Below are positions 24,942-33,647 of a DNA stretch of 64,000 nucleotides, piece after piece (within the stretch, counting starts at the first letter, position 1; each line of letters begins with the position of its first letter). The notes beneath the pieces were generated by a model. The model saw nothing but the letters and a program-made list of their open reading frames with translations. It made no database searches and was not told the origin of the DNA. Where the stretch lies: contig NZ_CP047146.1 in NCBI RefSeq assembly GCF_009834125.1, positions 682,001-746,000 on the forward strand, in the 5' to 3' direction. A program made the position numbers and the translations under genes. This DNA is from Streptomyces sp. GS7. GTDB taxonomy: Bacteria > Actinomycetota > Actinomycetes > Streptomycetales > Streptomycetaceae.

Positions 24942-25111
24942 AGAGATCAACTCCTGAATGGGCGCTTGATGCTTGGTCAAGCCCGGCCGGCGACTCCCCC
25001 GTGGGCCGCCGGACGGGTATGACACGGCCGCCAAAGATAACTGCGCGGCCTGGGCACCGAGCCGCTTGCCCCCCGAGGCGGCGGTTCGATGCTGATAAGA
25101 GTGGCCCGGCG

Positions 25112-25150
25112 CGATGAACGATCGATAAACGTCCGCGTTGGCGGTGAACG
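25112..25150 (-). promoter_or_regulatory. CGTTYAYCG direct repeats, candidate SARP/AfsR box
   Basis: On the minus strand CGTTCACCG (25150-25142), CGTTTATCG (25131-25123) and CGTTCATCG (25120-25112). The last two have the 11-bp period typical of SARP sites. A possible -10 (TTATCA) follows about a dozen bases later. Located between the SARP gene and the DNHQP gene. Confidence 0.5.
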
Positions 25151-25157
25151 CCTCAGG

Positions 25158-28094
25158 TCAGGCGACGGCGGCCGGCGACAGCAGCGCCTGGACCACGCTG
25201 CCCTCCGGGGACCCCGTGCGCTCGAAGGTCGCCAGGGCCTCCTGCCAGCACACGCGCGCACGGCCGGTGTGCCCGAGCGCGTGCAGGGCCCGGCCCAGGG
25301 TGGTCAGGACGGTGGCGCGCCAGGAGTCGCCGCCGATGCTCCGCAACGCGGTCAGCGCCTGTTCGGCGTGGTTGGCGGCGGAGGCCGGGCGGCGGGCGGC
25401 GAGGTCGACCTCGGCCATCCGGAAGTTGGTCATCCCCTCCCAGAAGCGCTGCCGGCTGTCCTTGAAGATGGCCAGCGCTCCGGTCAGTTGCTCGGCCGCC
25501 TCGTCCAGCCGCATGGCCTGGGTGTACGCGAGGGCCAGGGCGTACATGCCGTTGGCCAGCCGGCGCTTGGCTCCCAGCTTGCGGTAGATCGCGATGCCCT
25601 GCTCCGCCAGCTGGATGGCGCTGTCGACCCGCCCGGTGTCCAGGTGGACACGGGAGAGGTTGCACAGCGCGCTGGCTTCGGACTGCCGGTTGCGGTCGTC
25701 GCGGAAGGCGCTCAGGGCCTGCCGGAGATACGCCTCGGCGTCGTCGGGCCGGCCCTGGGCGTTGGCGATGATCCCCCGGTCGTTGGGGGCGTACGAGGAC
25801 GCGAAGGGGTCCTCGGCGGCGAGCCCCAGGAGCATGGCCGACTTGGCGTTCTCGTCGGCCTCGTCCAGCCGGCCCGACAGCGTGCGGACATAGGTGAGGG
25901 CCAGGTGGGAGCGCGCCTCGGCGTGCTGGTCACCGGCTTTCCCGGCGGCCTTCAGCAGCGCGGTGCTGGTCTGCTCGTACTGGAGCGCATCGGCACCGGA
26001 CTCGGCCAGGTCCTTGGTGAGCAGCAGCAGGTCGACGGCGCGCCGCAGGGTCGCGCGACCGCTGGACTGCCGTGCGCAGGAGAGCAGGCACGCGGCCTCG
26101 CTGAACAGCCACTCCAGCGCCGAAGCACGGTCCTCGAACTCCAGCCCCGGGTAGTCGGTGTGCTCCATGTGATCGATCAGCGTGTCGCCAGGGCGCTCCA
26201 GTGCGTACATGCGGGAGACCGTGACCAGGTAGAAGTCCAGCAGTCGCGACAGTGCCGCGTCCCGCTCCGACGGCGGGTGTTCGTCGCGCTCGGCGCAGGC
26301 GCGGGCGTACAGGCGCACCAGGTCGTGGTAGCGGTAGCGGCCCGGTGCCGCGGACTCCAGTAGGGAGGTGTCCACGAGGGATTCGAGCAGTTCCTCGGTG
26401 GTGTCGGTGTCCAGGTCCAGTACGGCCGCCGCGGCGGTCAGTGAGATGTCCGGGCCGTCCGCCAGCCCGAGCAGCCGGAAGGCGCGGGCCTGGGCGGGCT
26501 CCAGCTGCTTGTAGCCCAGTTCGAAGGTGGCCTTCACGGCCAGGTCGCCGGCGCGGAGTTCGTCCAGCCGGCGGCGCTCGTCGGCGAGCTTGCTGGCCAG
26601 GATGGAGACCGTCCACGTCCGGCGGGCGGCCAGGCGGGAGGCGGCGATGCGGATGGCCAGCGGGAGGAAGCCGCAGGCGCCGACGACGGCCATGGCGGCC
26701 TGCCGCTCGGAGGTCACCCGCTCCTCGCCGACGATGCGGGTGAAGAGGGTGAGGGCTTCCTCGGGGCTCATCACGTCGAGGTCGACCAGATGGGCGGAGG
26801 CCAGGTCGATCATCCGCGAGCGGCTGGTGATCAGCGCCGCACAGCCCTCTGTACCGGGCAGGAGGGGACGGACCTGGGCGGCGTCCCGGGCGTTGTCGAG
26901 GAGGGCGAGGACGCGGCGGCCCGCGAGGGCCGAGCGGTACAGGGCGGCACGCTCCGCGACACCGTCGGGGATGACCGAGTCGGGGGTGCCCAGGGCGCGC
27001 AGGAAGGAGCCCAGGACGGCCTCCGGCTCGGAAGGGGTGTGCCCGGCGCCCTGGAGGTCCACGTAGAGCTGGCCGTCGGGGAAGTGGTCGCGGGCGGCGT
27101 GTGCGACATGGACCGCCAGGGTCGTCTTGCCCACACCGCCGATACCGGCGACGGCGGAGACCGCCATGACGTTGCCCTCGGCCGTGGCCAGTTGGTCGCT
27201 GAGCTCGCGGACGGTGGCGGCCCGGCCCGTGAAGTCGGCGACCGTGGCCGGCAGTTGCTGCGGACGTACGAACGTGGCCTCCGCAGAACCCTGGTCCTCG
27301 GCCGCCGGCGCGTCCAGTTCCGTGTCCGCCCGCAGGATCCGCTGGTGGAGGTCGGACAGCGACGCGCAGGGGTCGACGCCCAGTTCGTCCGCGAGCAGCC
27401 GCCGGGTGTCGGCGTAGACCGCGAGCGCCTCCGCCTGGCGGCCGCTCCGGTAGAGGGCCAGCATCAGCAGCTCCCGCAGGCGCTCGCGCAGCGGGTGGGC
27501 GGAGGTCAGGGCGGTGAGTTCGGAGACCGCCTCGGCGTGGCAGCCGGCCTCCAGGTCGAGGTCGAGGCGGGTCTCGGTGAGCGAGAGCCGCCATTCCTGG
27601 AGGCGGGTGCGCTGGGTCTCGGCGTACGGGCCGGACAGCCCGGCCAGCGGTTCGCCGTCCCACAGGTCCAGGGCGGCGTCGAGGAGTTCACGGGCCCGCC
27701 CACGGTCGCCGGCGGCCTTGGCCTTCTCCGCGTCCGCGGCGTACTGCTCGGCGATGTCGTGGTCGAGGTCCAGGGGCAGTCCGTCGACGGGCCGCAGCGC
27801 ATAGCCGCCGGACTCGCTGACCAGCGCGTCGGCGTCGTCGCCCAGGGCCTTGCGGATGCGGGACGCGTACGTGCGCAGCGCGGCGAGCGCGGCGTGCGGC
27901 GGTTCGTCGCCCCACAGGGCGTCGACGAGCTCGGGCGCGGTGGCGGTACGGCCGCCGCGCAGCAGCAGTGCGGCGAGCAGTGCGCGCTGCTGCGGGGAGC
28001 CCGCTGCCAGCGGCGTTCCGCCGCGCCAGGCCCGTACGGGACCGAGCACGGTGAAGCGGAGCCGCTCCCGTACCTGCCCCGGACCGTCGTCCAT
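25158..28094 (-). CDS. AfsR/SARP family transcriptional regulator (BTAD, NB-ARC, TPR)
   Basis: A 978-residue regulator of AfsR architecture. An OmpR-type winged helix (about 15-90: LRFTVLGPVRAWRGGTPL, LVDALWGDEPPHAALAALR) is followed by the BTAD domain (to about 245), NB-ARC ATPase (Walker A GIGGVGKTTLAVH at about 317, VLALLDNARDAAQVRPLLPG, ALITSRSRM) and TPR-like repeats to the C-terminus. AfsR proteins activate antibiotic and nutrient-stress genes by binding direct repeats and helping RNA polymerase. ATG 28094 has AGGGGG at normal spacing; two earlier Met codons do not. Downstream are two AfsS-like small genes, which reproduces the afsR-afsS order. Direct repeats at 28321-28378 upstream may serve autoregulation. 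Confidence 0.88.
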   Translation of the reverse strand: MDDGPGQVRERLRFTVLGPVRAWRGGTPLAAGSPQQRALLAALLLRGGRTATAPELVDALWGDEPPHAALAALRTYASRIRKALGDDADALVSESGGYALRPVDGLPLDLDHDIAEQYAADAEKAKAAGDRGRARELLDAALDLWDGEPLAGLSGPYAETQRTRLQEWRLSLTETRLDLDLEAGCHAEAVSELTALTSAHPLRERLRELLMLALYRSGRQAEALAVYADTRRLLADELGVDPCASLSDLHQRILRADTELDAPAAEDQGSAEATFVRPQQLPATVADFTGRAATVRELSDQLATAEGNVMAVSAVAGIGGVGKTTLAVHVAHAARDHFPDGQLYVDLQGAGHTPSEPEAVLGSFLRALGTPDSVIPDGVAERAALYRSALAGRRVLALLDNARDAAQVRPLLPGTEGCAALITSRSRMIDLASAHLVDLDVMSPEEALTLFTRIVGEERVTSERQAAMAVVGACGFLPLAIRIAASRLAARRTWTVSILASKLADERRRLDELRAGDLAVKATFELGYKQLEPAQARAFRLLGLADGPDISLTAAAAVLDLDTDTTEELLESLVDTSLLESAAPGRYRYHDLVRLYARACAERDEHPPSERDAALSRLLDFYLVTVSRMYALERPGDTLIDHMEHTDYPGLEFEDRASALEWLFSEAACLLSCARQSSGRATLRRAVDLLLLTKDLAESGADALQYEQTSTALLKAAGKAGDQHAEARSHLALTYVRTLSGRLDEADENAKSAMLLGLAAEDPFASSYAPNDRGIIANAQGRPDDAEAYLRQALSAFRDDRNRQSEASALCNLSRVHLDTGRVDSAIQLAEQGIAIYRKLGAKRRLANGMYALALAYTQAMRLDEAAEQLTGALAIFKDSRQRFWEGMTNFRMAEVDLAARRPASAANHAEQALTALRSIGGDSWRATVLTTLGRALHALGHTGRARVCWQEALATFERTGSPEGSVVQALLSPAAVA

Positions 28095-28320
28095 GGTGTC
28101 CCCCTGCCCTGTCCCGTCCATCCGCGCCGTGCGCACCCCTGCACGGTGTGCAACGGTCAGTCTGCCTTGTCGCGAGCATTTCCGTCAGTAGGGGTCCGGA
28201 GCGTGCACAAGACCTTCTCGGCCTCCGGTGGCGGGGGTTGCACCGCCCCGCGCGGGCGCGCGGAACGCCGGCTTCCAAGGCCCTGCATCGGTCCTTCCCC
28301 TGCCCTTTCCGTGGTCACTC

Positions 28321-28378
28321 CATTGGTGTGCCCATTGGTGTGCACACGGACGTCCCCTTGATTCCGTCCTGATTCCGT
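28321..28378. promoter_or_regulatory. Direct repeats upstream of the SARP gene
   Basis: CATTGGTGTGC occurs at 28321 and 28333 (12-bp period), and TGATTCCGT at 28359 and 28370 (11-bp period). Direct repeats of this period are the usual SARP target. The rest of the 600-bp gap between the SARP start (28094) and the amidohydrolase start (28697) shows no gene. Confidence 0.35.
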
Positions 28379-28660
28379 TGATCTCCCCCTCGGCCGTACG
28401 TACTCGGCCGCCTCTACCCGGGTTGTCGGACGGCATCCCTGACTGGCTGGTTTGTTTTCCGGGCGGTACCGCTGCGACGGGTGGGGCGTCCGGGATGCAT
28501 CTACGTACACGCGCCCCGTACTTGGCCGGTTCGTTTCCGCGCGGTCGAATTCCGCTGCCCGGCTCCACCGGCGGGCTTCGCCGCCCGGGTCCACCGGAAG
28601 GCTCCGGCGGGAGACCCGGTCGGCACGCCCCGCCCGCGCACGCTGCCGCCTCCCCACTTG

Positions 28661-28675
28661 CTGACGGTTCGTCAG
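28661..28675. promoter_or_regulatory. CTGAC-N5-GTCAG operator (site 8)
   Basis: CTGACGGTTCGTCAG, perfect arms, 21 bp before the ATG of the amidohydrolase. Confidence 0.75.
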
Positions 28676-28696
28676 ATCGGCGCTACCGTACCGCCC

Positions 28697-29992
28697 ATGG
28701 AGAGCATGGAGCCCAAGGAAGCCAAGGAAGTCAAGGAAGCCAAGGAACCCAAGGAAGCCAAGGGGGCCTTCCCCCGGATCATCTCGGTGGACGACCACAC
28801 CGTGGAGCCCCAGAACGTCTGGCGGGACCGGCTCCCGTCGAAGTACCACGACGTCGGGCCGCGCATCGTCCGCGCGCCTGTGAAGGAAATGACCTTCGTC
28901 GGCGGCAGATTCGCCCCGAAGATGGGCGCCCCAGGAGACGACGGCCCGATAGCCGACTGGTGGGTCTACGAGGATCTGCACCGGCCGCTGACCCGCCTCG
29001 ACACCGCCGTCGGCCACCCCCGCGACGAGATCAGGCTGGAGGGCATCACCTACGAGCAGATGCGCCCCGGCTCCTTCAGCGTCCCCGAGCGGCTCGCCGA
29101 CATGGACGCCAACCACGTCCAGTCCGCGCTCTGCTTCCCCACCTTCCCCCGCTTCTGCGGTCAGACCTTCACCGAGGCCAAGGACCGCGAACTGGGCCTG
29201 CTGGGGGTGCGCGCGTACAACGACTGGATGGTGGAGGAGTGGTGCGGCCCGCAGGCCCGCGGCCGGCTGATCCCGCTGACCCTCGTCCCCCTCTGGGACG
29301 CGGAGCTGGCCGCCGAGGAGGTCCGCCGCAACGCGGCCCGGGGCGTCCGTGCCGTCTGCTTCAGCGAGATCCCGCCCCACCTGGGCCTGCCCAGCATCCA
29401 CACCGACTACTGGGACCCGTTCCTGCGCGCCTGCGACGAGACCGGCACGGTCGTCGCCATGCACATCGGCTCCTCCTCGAAGATGCCGTCCACGTCCCCC
29501 GACGCCCCGCCCGCCGTCGGCTCCACGATCACCTTCGCCAACTGCTGCTTCTCGATGACCGACTGGCTGATGAGCGGCGCTTTCGACCGCTTCCCGCACC
29601 TGAGGATCATGTACGCCGAGGGCCAGATCGGCTGGATCCCGTACATCCTGGAGCGCGCCGACGTCGTCTGGGAGGAGAACCGCGCCTGGGGCGGCGTCGC
29701 CGACAAGGTCCTCCGCCCCCCGTCCGAACTCTTCGCCGACCATGTCCACGGCTGCTTCTTCGACGACGCCTTCGGCCTGCGGAACCTCGACGCCATCGGC
29801 GCCGGCAACGTCCTCTACGAGACCGACTACCCGCACTCCGACTCCACCTGGCCCAAGTCCCGCGAGGTCGCCGAATCCCAGATGGGCCACCTGCCGGCGG
29901 ACGTGGTCGAACGGATCGTGCGCGGCAACGCGATCGAACTGCTGGGCCTCACGGGGGAGGGTCTCTGGGGGCCTTCGGCGCCCACGCGCTGA
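28697..29992 (+). CDS. Amidohydrolase family (amidohydrolase-2) metal-dependent hydrolase
   Basis: 431-residue TIM-barrel hydrolase/decarboxylase of the amidohydrolase-2 type. SVDDHTVEPQNVWRDRLP near the N-terminus replaces the common D-x-H metal motif with DDHT, VAMHIGSSS supplies the next His, and LYETDYPHSDSTWPKS is the conserved Asp/His end. Related actinobacterial proteins lie in steroid and aromatic catabolic clusters. Residues 3-23 are a run of Lys-Glu-Ala units from a 9-bp microsatellite (28713-28757). ATG 28697 has no GGAGG and sits 21 bp past operator 8, so it may be leaderless; ATG 28706 is the alternative. First gene of the + strand block. Confidence 0.83.
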   Translation: MESMEPKEAKEVKEAKEPKEAKGAFPRIISVDDHTVEPQNVWRDRLPSKYHDVGPRIVRAPVKEMTFVGGRFAPKMGAPGDDGPIADWWVYEDLHRPLTRLDTAVGHPRDEIRLEGITYEQMRPGSFSVPERLADMDANHVQSALCFPTFPRFCGQTFTEAKDRELGLLGVRAYNDWMVEEWCGPQARGRLIPLTLVPLWDAELAAEEVRRNAARGVRAVCFSEIPPHLGLPSIHTDYWDPFLRACDETGTVVAMHIGSSSKMPSTSPDAPPAVGSTITFANCCFSMTDWLMSGAFDRFPHLRIMYAEGQIGWIPYILERADVVWEENRAWGGVADKVLRPPSELFADHVHGCFFDDAFGLRNLDAIGAGNVLYETDYPHSDSTWPKSREVAESQMGHLPADVVERIVRGNAIELLGLTGEGLWGPSAPTR

Positions 29993-30032
29993 CACCGGGC
30001 GTCGGCGTGGTGCCCCGCGCCCCGCCCCTTGT

Positions 30033-30047
30033 CTGATGGACCGTCAG
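30033..30047. promoter_or_regulatory. CTGAC-N5-GTCAG-type operator (site 9)
   Basis: CTGATGGACCGTCAG, one mismatch in the left arm; identical to site 11. Confidence 0.65.
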
Positions 30048-30076
30048 GCACCACCATGACCGCACTCCGGTCGGTG

Positions 30077-30091
30077 ATGACGAACCGTCAG
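30077..30091. promoter_or_regulatory. CTGAC-N5-GTCAG-type operator (site 10)
   Basis: ATGACGAACCGTCAG, 44 bp after site 9 and 15 bp before the start codon of the LLM gene. First base differs from consensus. Confidence 0.65.
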
Positions 30092-30106
30092 ATGAGGGGT
30101 CCGGGC

Positions 30107-31057
30107 ATGGTGCAGGTTCTGCCGCAGGGGCGGCTCGCGTACGGGATGCAGCTCCCGGTGCAGTCGCAGAGCACGCTCTACGCGGAGGCGTGGGAGGCGG
30201 GGGCCGGGCCCGAGGACCTCGTGGCGGTGGCGCGGGCGGCGGACCGGGCCGGGTTCGCGTATGTGGCGTGCTGCGAGCATGTGGCGATTCCCCGGCGGCT
30301 GGCCGGGGCGATGGGGACCACGTGGTACGACCCGGTGGCCACGCTGGCGTATCTGGCGGCCGCCACCGAGCGGGTGCGGCTGCTGAGCCATGTCGCGGTG
30401 GTCGGGTTCCGGCATCCGCTGATCAGCGCGAAGCAGTACGCGACGCTGGACCGGCTGTCGGGCGGGCGGCTGATCCTGGGTGTCGGCGCCGGGCATGTGC
30501 GCGAGGAGTTCGAGGCGCTGGGCGTGCCGTTCGCGCGGCGCGGGGCGGTGCTCGACGAGACGATCGACGCGTTGAAGGCGGCGCTGGGGGAGGGCGAGTT
30601 CCCCGAGTTCGCGGGGGAGCGGTTCGCGTTCGAGGGGCTGGGGCAGGCACCGCGGCCGGTGCAGACCCCGCGACCGCCGGTCTGGGTGGGCGGCTCGTCG
30701 CCCGCGGCCCTACGGCGGGCGGCGGTGCGGGGGGACGGGTGGCTGCCGCAGGGTGACCGGCGCGCGCAACTGCCGGGCCAGATAGGGAGGTTGCGGCGGC
30801 TGCGGGAAGAGGCGGGGATCGGGGAGCCGGTGGAGATCGGGGCGATCGCGGAGCCGGTGTATGTGGGGGAGCCGGGGTGGGACGTCGGGCGGTGGACGCT
30901 GACCGGGGCACCGGAGCGGATCGCGGGGTCGCTGCGGGAGTACGCCGCGATGGGGGTGCGGCAGGTCCAGGTGCGGTTCCGGAGCCGCGGCCGGGCGGAA
31001 CTCGTCGCGCAGATGGCGGCGTTCGGGGCGGAGGTGGCCCCGTTGCTGAACGACTGA
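30107..31057 (+). CDS. LLM-class F420-dependent oxidoreductase
   Basis: 316-residue luciferase-like TIM barrel. Segments: LVAVARAADRAGFAYVACCEHVAIP, LAYLAAATERVRLLSHVAVVGFRHPL, YATLDRLSGGRLILGVGAGHVREEFE and PPVWVGGSSPAALRRAAVRGDGW. These are the marks of F420-dependent members that oxidise or reduce carbonyl groups of hydrophobic compounds. ATG 30107 with GAGGGG is chosen; upstream TTG/ATG codons would run through operators 9 and 10. It is followed after 50 bp by the SDR gene and is probably the first gene of a small operon in the regulon. Confidence 0.85.
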   Translation: MVQVLPQGRLAYGMQLPVQSQSTLYAEAWEAGAGPEDLVAVARAADRAGFAYVACCEHVAIPRRLAGAMGTTWYDPVATLAYLAAATERVRLLSHVAVVGFRHPLISAKQYATLDRLSGGRLILGVGAGHVREEFEALGVPFARRGAVLDETIDALKAALGEGEFPEFAGERFAFEGLGQAPRPVQTPRPPVWVGGSSPAALRRAAVRGDGWLPQGDRRAQLPGQIGRLRRLREEAGIGEPVEIGAIAEPVYVGEPGWDVGRWTLTGAPERIAGSLREYAAMGVRQVQVRFRSRGRAELVAQMAAFGAEVAPLLND

Positions 31058-31107
31058 GTGCGCAGGCGGGGGCCGTTGTCCGTACGCACACCACGAGGAG
31101 TACCGGC

Positions 31108-31944
31108 ATGGGCAGGCTCGACGACCGGGTCATCGTCATCACGGGTGGCGCGCGCGGACAGGGTGAGCAGGAGGCGCGGCTCTTCGTGGCGGAGGGGGCG
31201 CGGGTGGTGATCGGCGATGTGCTGGACGGGCCGGGCCGGGCGCTGGCGGAGGAACTGGGGGAGGGGCGGGCCCGGTTCGTGCACCTGGATGTGGCGCGGG
31301 AGGACGACTGGGCAGGCGCGGTGGAGGCCGCGAAGGGGGCGTTCGGGAAGATCGACGGGCTGGTCAACAACGCCGGGATCCTGCGGTTCAACACCCTGGT
31401 GGATACGCCGCCGGCGGAGTTCCGGCAGGTGGTGCAGGTCAACCAAGTCGGGTGCTTCCTGGGGATACGGACGGTGGCGCCGGAGATCGCGGCGGCCGGC
31501 GGCGGGACGATCGTCAACACCTCCTCGTGCACGGGGCTCACGGGGATGGCGTGCGTCGGTGCGTACGCCGCCACCAAGCATGCCGTGGTGGGGCTGACCC
31601 GGGTTGCCGCGCTGGAGTTGGCTGCCCAGGGGATCCGGGTCAACGCGGTGTGCCCGGGGGCGGTGGACACGCCGATGGCGAATCCGGCGGCGCTGGATCC
31701 GGCGGCGCTGGGTCCGGACGTGGATCCGGACGTGGATCCGGACGTGGATCCGGACGTGGATCCGGCCGGGTCCGCGCGCGCCGTGGACGAGCTGTACCGG
31801 AAGCTGGTGCCGCTGGGGCGGATCGGTCGGCCGGAGGAGGTGGCCCGGCTGGCGCTCTTCCTGTCGGCGGAGGACTCCTCGTACATCACGGGGCAGCCGT
31901 TCGTGATCGACGGCGGATGGCTGGCGGGGGTCGGCCTGTTCTGA
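31108..31944 (+). CDS. Short-chain dehydrogenase/reductase
   Basis: 278-residue classical SDR. The cofactor loop is ITGGARGQGEQEARLF, with VNNAGIL, the catalytic Ser in NTSSCTGLTG and YAATKHAVVGLTRVAALELA, and the C-terminus PFVIDGGWLAGVGLF. It would oxidise or reduce a hydroxyl/keto group with NAD(P). Four perfect 12-bp tandem copies (31716-31763) insert Asp-Pro-Asp-Val units in the flexible substrate loop after CPGAVDTPM; most SDRs have no such insertion. ATG 31108 follows GAGGAG. Same direction as the preceding LLM gene with a 50-bp gap. Confidence 0.88.
   Translation: MGRLDDRVIVITGGARGQGEQEARLFVAEGARVVIGDVLDGPGRALAEELGEGRARFVHLDVAREDDWAGAVEAAKGAFGKIDGLVNNAGILRFNTLVDTPPAEFRQVVQVNQVGCFLGIRTVAPEIAAAGGGTIVNTSSCTGLTGMACVGAYAATKHAVVGLTRVAALELAAQGIRVNAVCPGAVDTPMANPAALDPAALGPDVDPDVDPDVDPDVDPAGSARAVDELYRKLVPLGRIGRPEEVARLALFLSAEDSSYITGQPFVIDGGWLAGVGLF
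31716..31763 (+). repeat. Four perfect 12-bp repeats inside the SDR gene
   Basis: GGACGTGGATCC repeated exactly four times, in frame, encoding (Pro)-Asp-Val-Asp units in the substrate loop. Confidence 0.9.
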
Positions 31945-32028
31945 GGACCGGCCGCCCGAGGGTCGGGAGGTTCCCGGGCGGAGCCGGGGGATGCTCCGCC
32001 CCACGCCTGCTCGATGCGCCACGCTGTC

Positions 32029-32043
32029 CTGATGGACCGTCAG
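32029..32043. promoter_or_regulatory. CTGAC-N5-GTCAG-type operator (site 11)
   Basis: CTGATGGACCGTCAG, identical to site 9. 117 bp upstream of the LLM gene at 32146. Confidence 0.65.
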
Positions 32044-32104
32044 GTATGCCGGCTGCGGGTATTGACGGGTTCCGGCCCCGATGGAACAGTCGACCGCATC
32101 GAAT

Positions 32105-32119
32105 CTGACGGTACGTCAG
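32105..32119. promoter_or_regulatory. CTGAC-N5-GTCAG operator (site 12)
   Basis: CTGACGGTACGTCAG, perfect arms; reverse complement of sites 3 and 13. 27 bp before the TTG start at 32146. Confidence 0.75.
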
Positions 32120-32145
32120 AAAGTGCTAAGGGACGGTGAACCCCC

Positions 32146-33273
32146 TTGGAATTCGGGCTCTTTGTGCAGGGCTACGTGCCCGCCGCGCGAGCGAAGGCGG
32201 ATCCGGAGGCCGAGCACCACGCGCTGATGGAGGAGACCGAGTACGTCATCCAGGCGGACGCGTCGGGCTTCAAGTACGCCTGGGCCTCCGAGCACCACTT
32301 CCTGGAGGAGTACTCGCACCTCTCCGCCAACGACGTCTACCTCGGCTACCTCGCCCACGCCACCGAACGCATCCACCTCGGCTCCGGCATCTTCAACCCG
32401 CTCGCGCCGGTCAACCACCCGGTGAAGGTCGCGGAGAAGGTCGCGATGCTCGACCACCTCTCCAGCGGGCGCTTCGAGTTCGGCTCGGGGCGCGGCGCCG
32501 GCAGCCACGAGATCCTCGGGTTCCTGCCGGGGGTGACCGACATGAACCACACCAAGGAGATCTGGGAGGAGACCATCGCGGAGTTCCCCAAGATGTGGCT
32601 CCAGGACGAGTACGTGGGGTTCAGGGGCAAGCACTGGGAGCTGCCGCCGCGCAAGATCCTCCCCAAGCCGTACGGGAAGTCCCACCCGGCGATGTGGTAC
32701 GCGGCCGGGTCGCCGTCCTCGTACGCGATGGCCGGCAGGAAGGGGCTCGGCGTGCTGGGCTTCAGCGTGCAGAAGGTCGCCGACATGGAGTGGGTCGTCG
32801 AGTCGTACAAGAACGCGGTCAAGGACGCCGAGCCGGTCGGGGACTTCGTCAACGACAACGTGATGGTGACCTCGACGGTCATCTGCGCCGAGACGCACCG
32901 AAAGGCGGTGGAGATCGCCGTCGGCGGCGGGCTCAACTACCTCCAGTCGCTGCTCTTCCGCTACCACGACACCTTCCCGCGGCCGGAGGGCGTACCCGAG
33001 TGGCCCGAGCTGCTGCCCGACTACACCGAGGAGATCATCGAGCTGCTGATCGCGGAGGAGCTGATGATCTGCGGCGACCCGGACGAGGTGCTGCGGCAGT
33101 GCAAGCGCTGGGAGCAGGCGGGCGCCGACCAGCTCTCCTTCGGGCTGCCGATCGGGGTGAGCCGCGAGGACACGCTCACCACGATCAAGCTGATCGGGGA
33201 GCACGTCATTCCGAAGATCGACACGGATCCGGTGCACCGCACGACGCGGTTCCGGCAGACGGCCGGCGGCTGA
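32146..33273 (+). CDS. LLM-class oxidoreductase (larger luciferase-like type)
   Basis: 375-residue luciferase-like protein of the longer subtype: MEFGLFVQGYVPA, YAWASEHHFLEEYSHLSAND, NHPVKVAEKVAMLDHLSSGRFEFGSGRG, and a C-terminus with LMICGDPDEVLRQCKRWEQAGADQLSFG. This subtype is close to two-component flavin or F420-dependent monooxygenases, so it may insert oxygen instead of moving hydride. The start is a TTG at 32146 (AAGGGA 13 bases upstream), which gives the normal N-terminus of the family. Preceded by two operators and followed by the repeat-rich 33.3-33.6 kb gap. Confidence 0.83.
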   Translation: MEFGLFVQGYVPAARAKADPEAEHHALMEETEYVIQADASGFKYAWASEHHFLEEYSHLSANDVYLGYLAHATERIHLGSGIFNPLAPVNHPVKVAEKVAMLDHLSSGRFEFGSGRGAGSHEILGFLPGVTDMNHTKEIWEETIAEFPKMWLQDEYVGFRGKHWELPPRKILPKPYGKSHPAMWYAAGSPSSYAMAGRKGLGVLGFSVQKVADMEWVVESYKNAVKDAEPVGDFVNDNVMVTSTVICAETHRKAVEIAVGGGLNYLQSLLFRYHDTFPRPEGVPEWPELLPDYTEEIIELLIAEELMICGDPDEVLRQCKRWEQAGADQLSFGLPIGVSREDTLTTIKLIGEHVIPKIDTDPVHRTTRFRQTAGG

Positions 33274-33315
33274 CCGGCCGCCCGCGCGCCACCAGCACCC
33301 GTCCCTCCCAACCTT

Positions 33316-33630
33316 CCCGCACCGGACCCGCCTGTTCCTTCCACCTCCCGCACCGGACCCGCCTGTTCCTTCCACCCTTCCCGCACCGGAGCCACCCGTT
33401 CCTCCGATCTGTCCCGGCGATCTGTCCCGGCGGCCCGTCCCTCCGATCTGTGGCTCCCGCCTGTCCCTCCGACCTGTCCGTCGGGCCCGTCCTTCCGACC
33501 TGTCCGTCGGGCCCGTCCTTCCGATCTGTCCGTCGGACCCGTCCCTCCGATCTGTCCGTTCGATCTGTCTCTCCCATCCGTCCCTCCCGCCCGTCCCTTC
33601 GACCTGTCCCTCCCGCCCGTCACCGCACCG
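33316..33630. repeat. Pyrimidine-rich minisatellite array (31-33 bp and 26 bp units)
   Basis: The 374-bp gap between the LLM and amidohydrolase genes is a C/T-rich array. Units of 31-33 bp start at 33316, 33347 and 33380 (CCCGCACCGGACCCGCCTG-type). Units of 26 bp start at 33469, 33495, 33521 and 33547 (CCGACCTGTCCGTCGG-type), with degraded copies around them. No gene seen in the gap. Confidence 0.85.
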
Positions 33631-33647
33631 GAAAGGACGCAACCCCC

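Noticed and set aside
33316..33630. CRISPR array
   Set aside because: Repeat units are contiguous with no unique spacers, and no cas genes are present.
32116..33642. Long minus-strand frame with RTGRRD-type repeats over the minisatellite
   Set aside because: The repeats are read through because the unit lacks stops; the frame continues antisense to the LLM gene and has no start signal.
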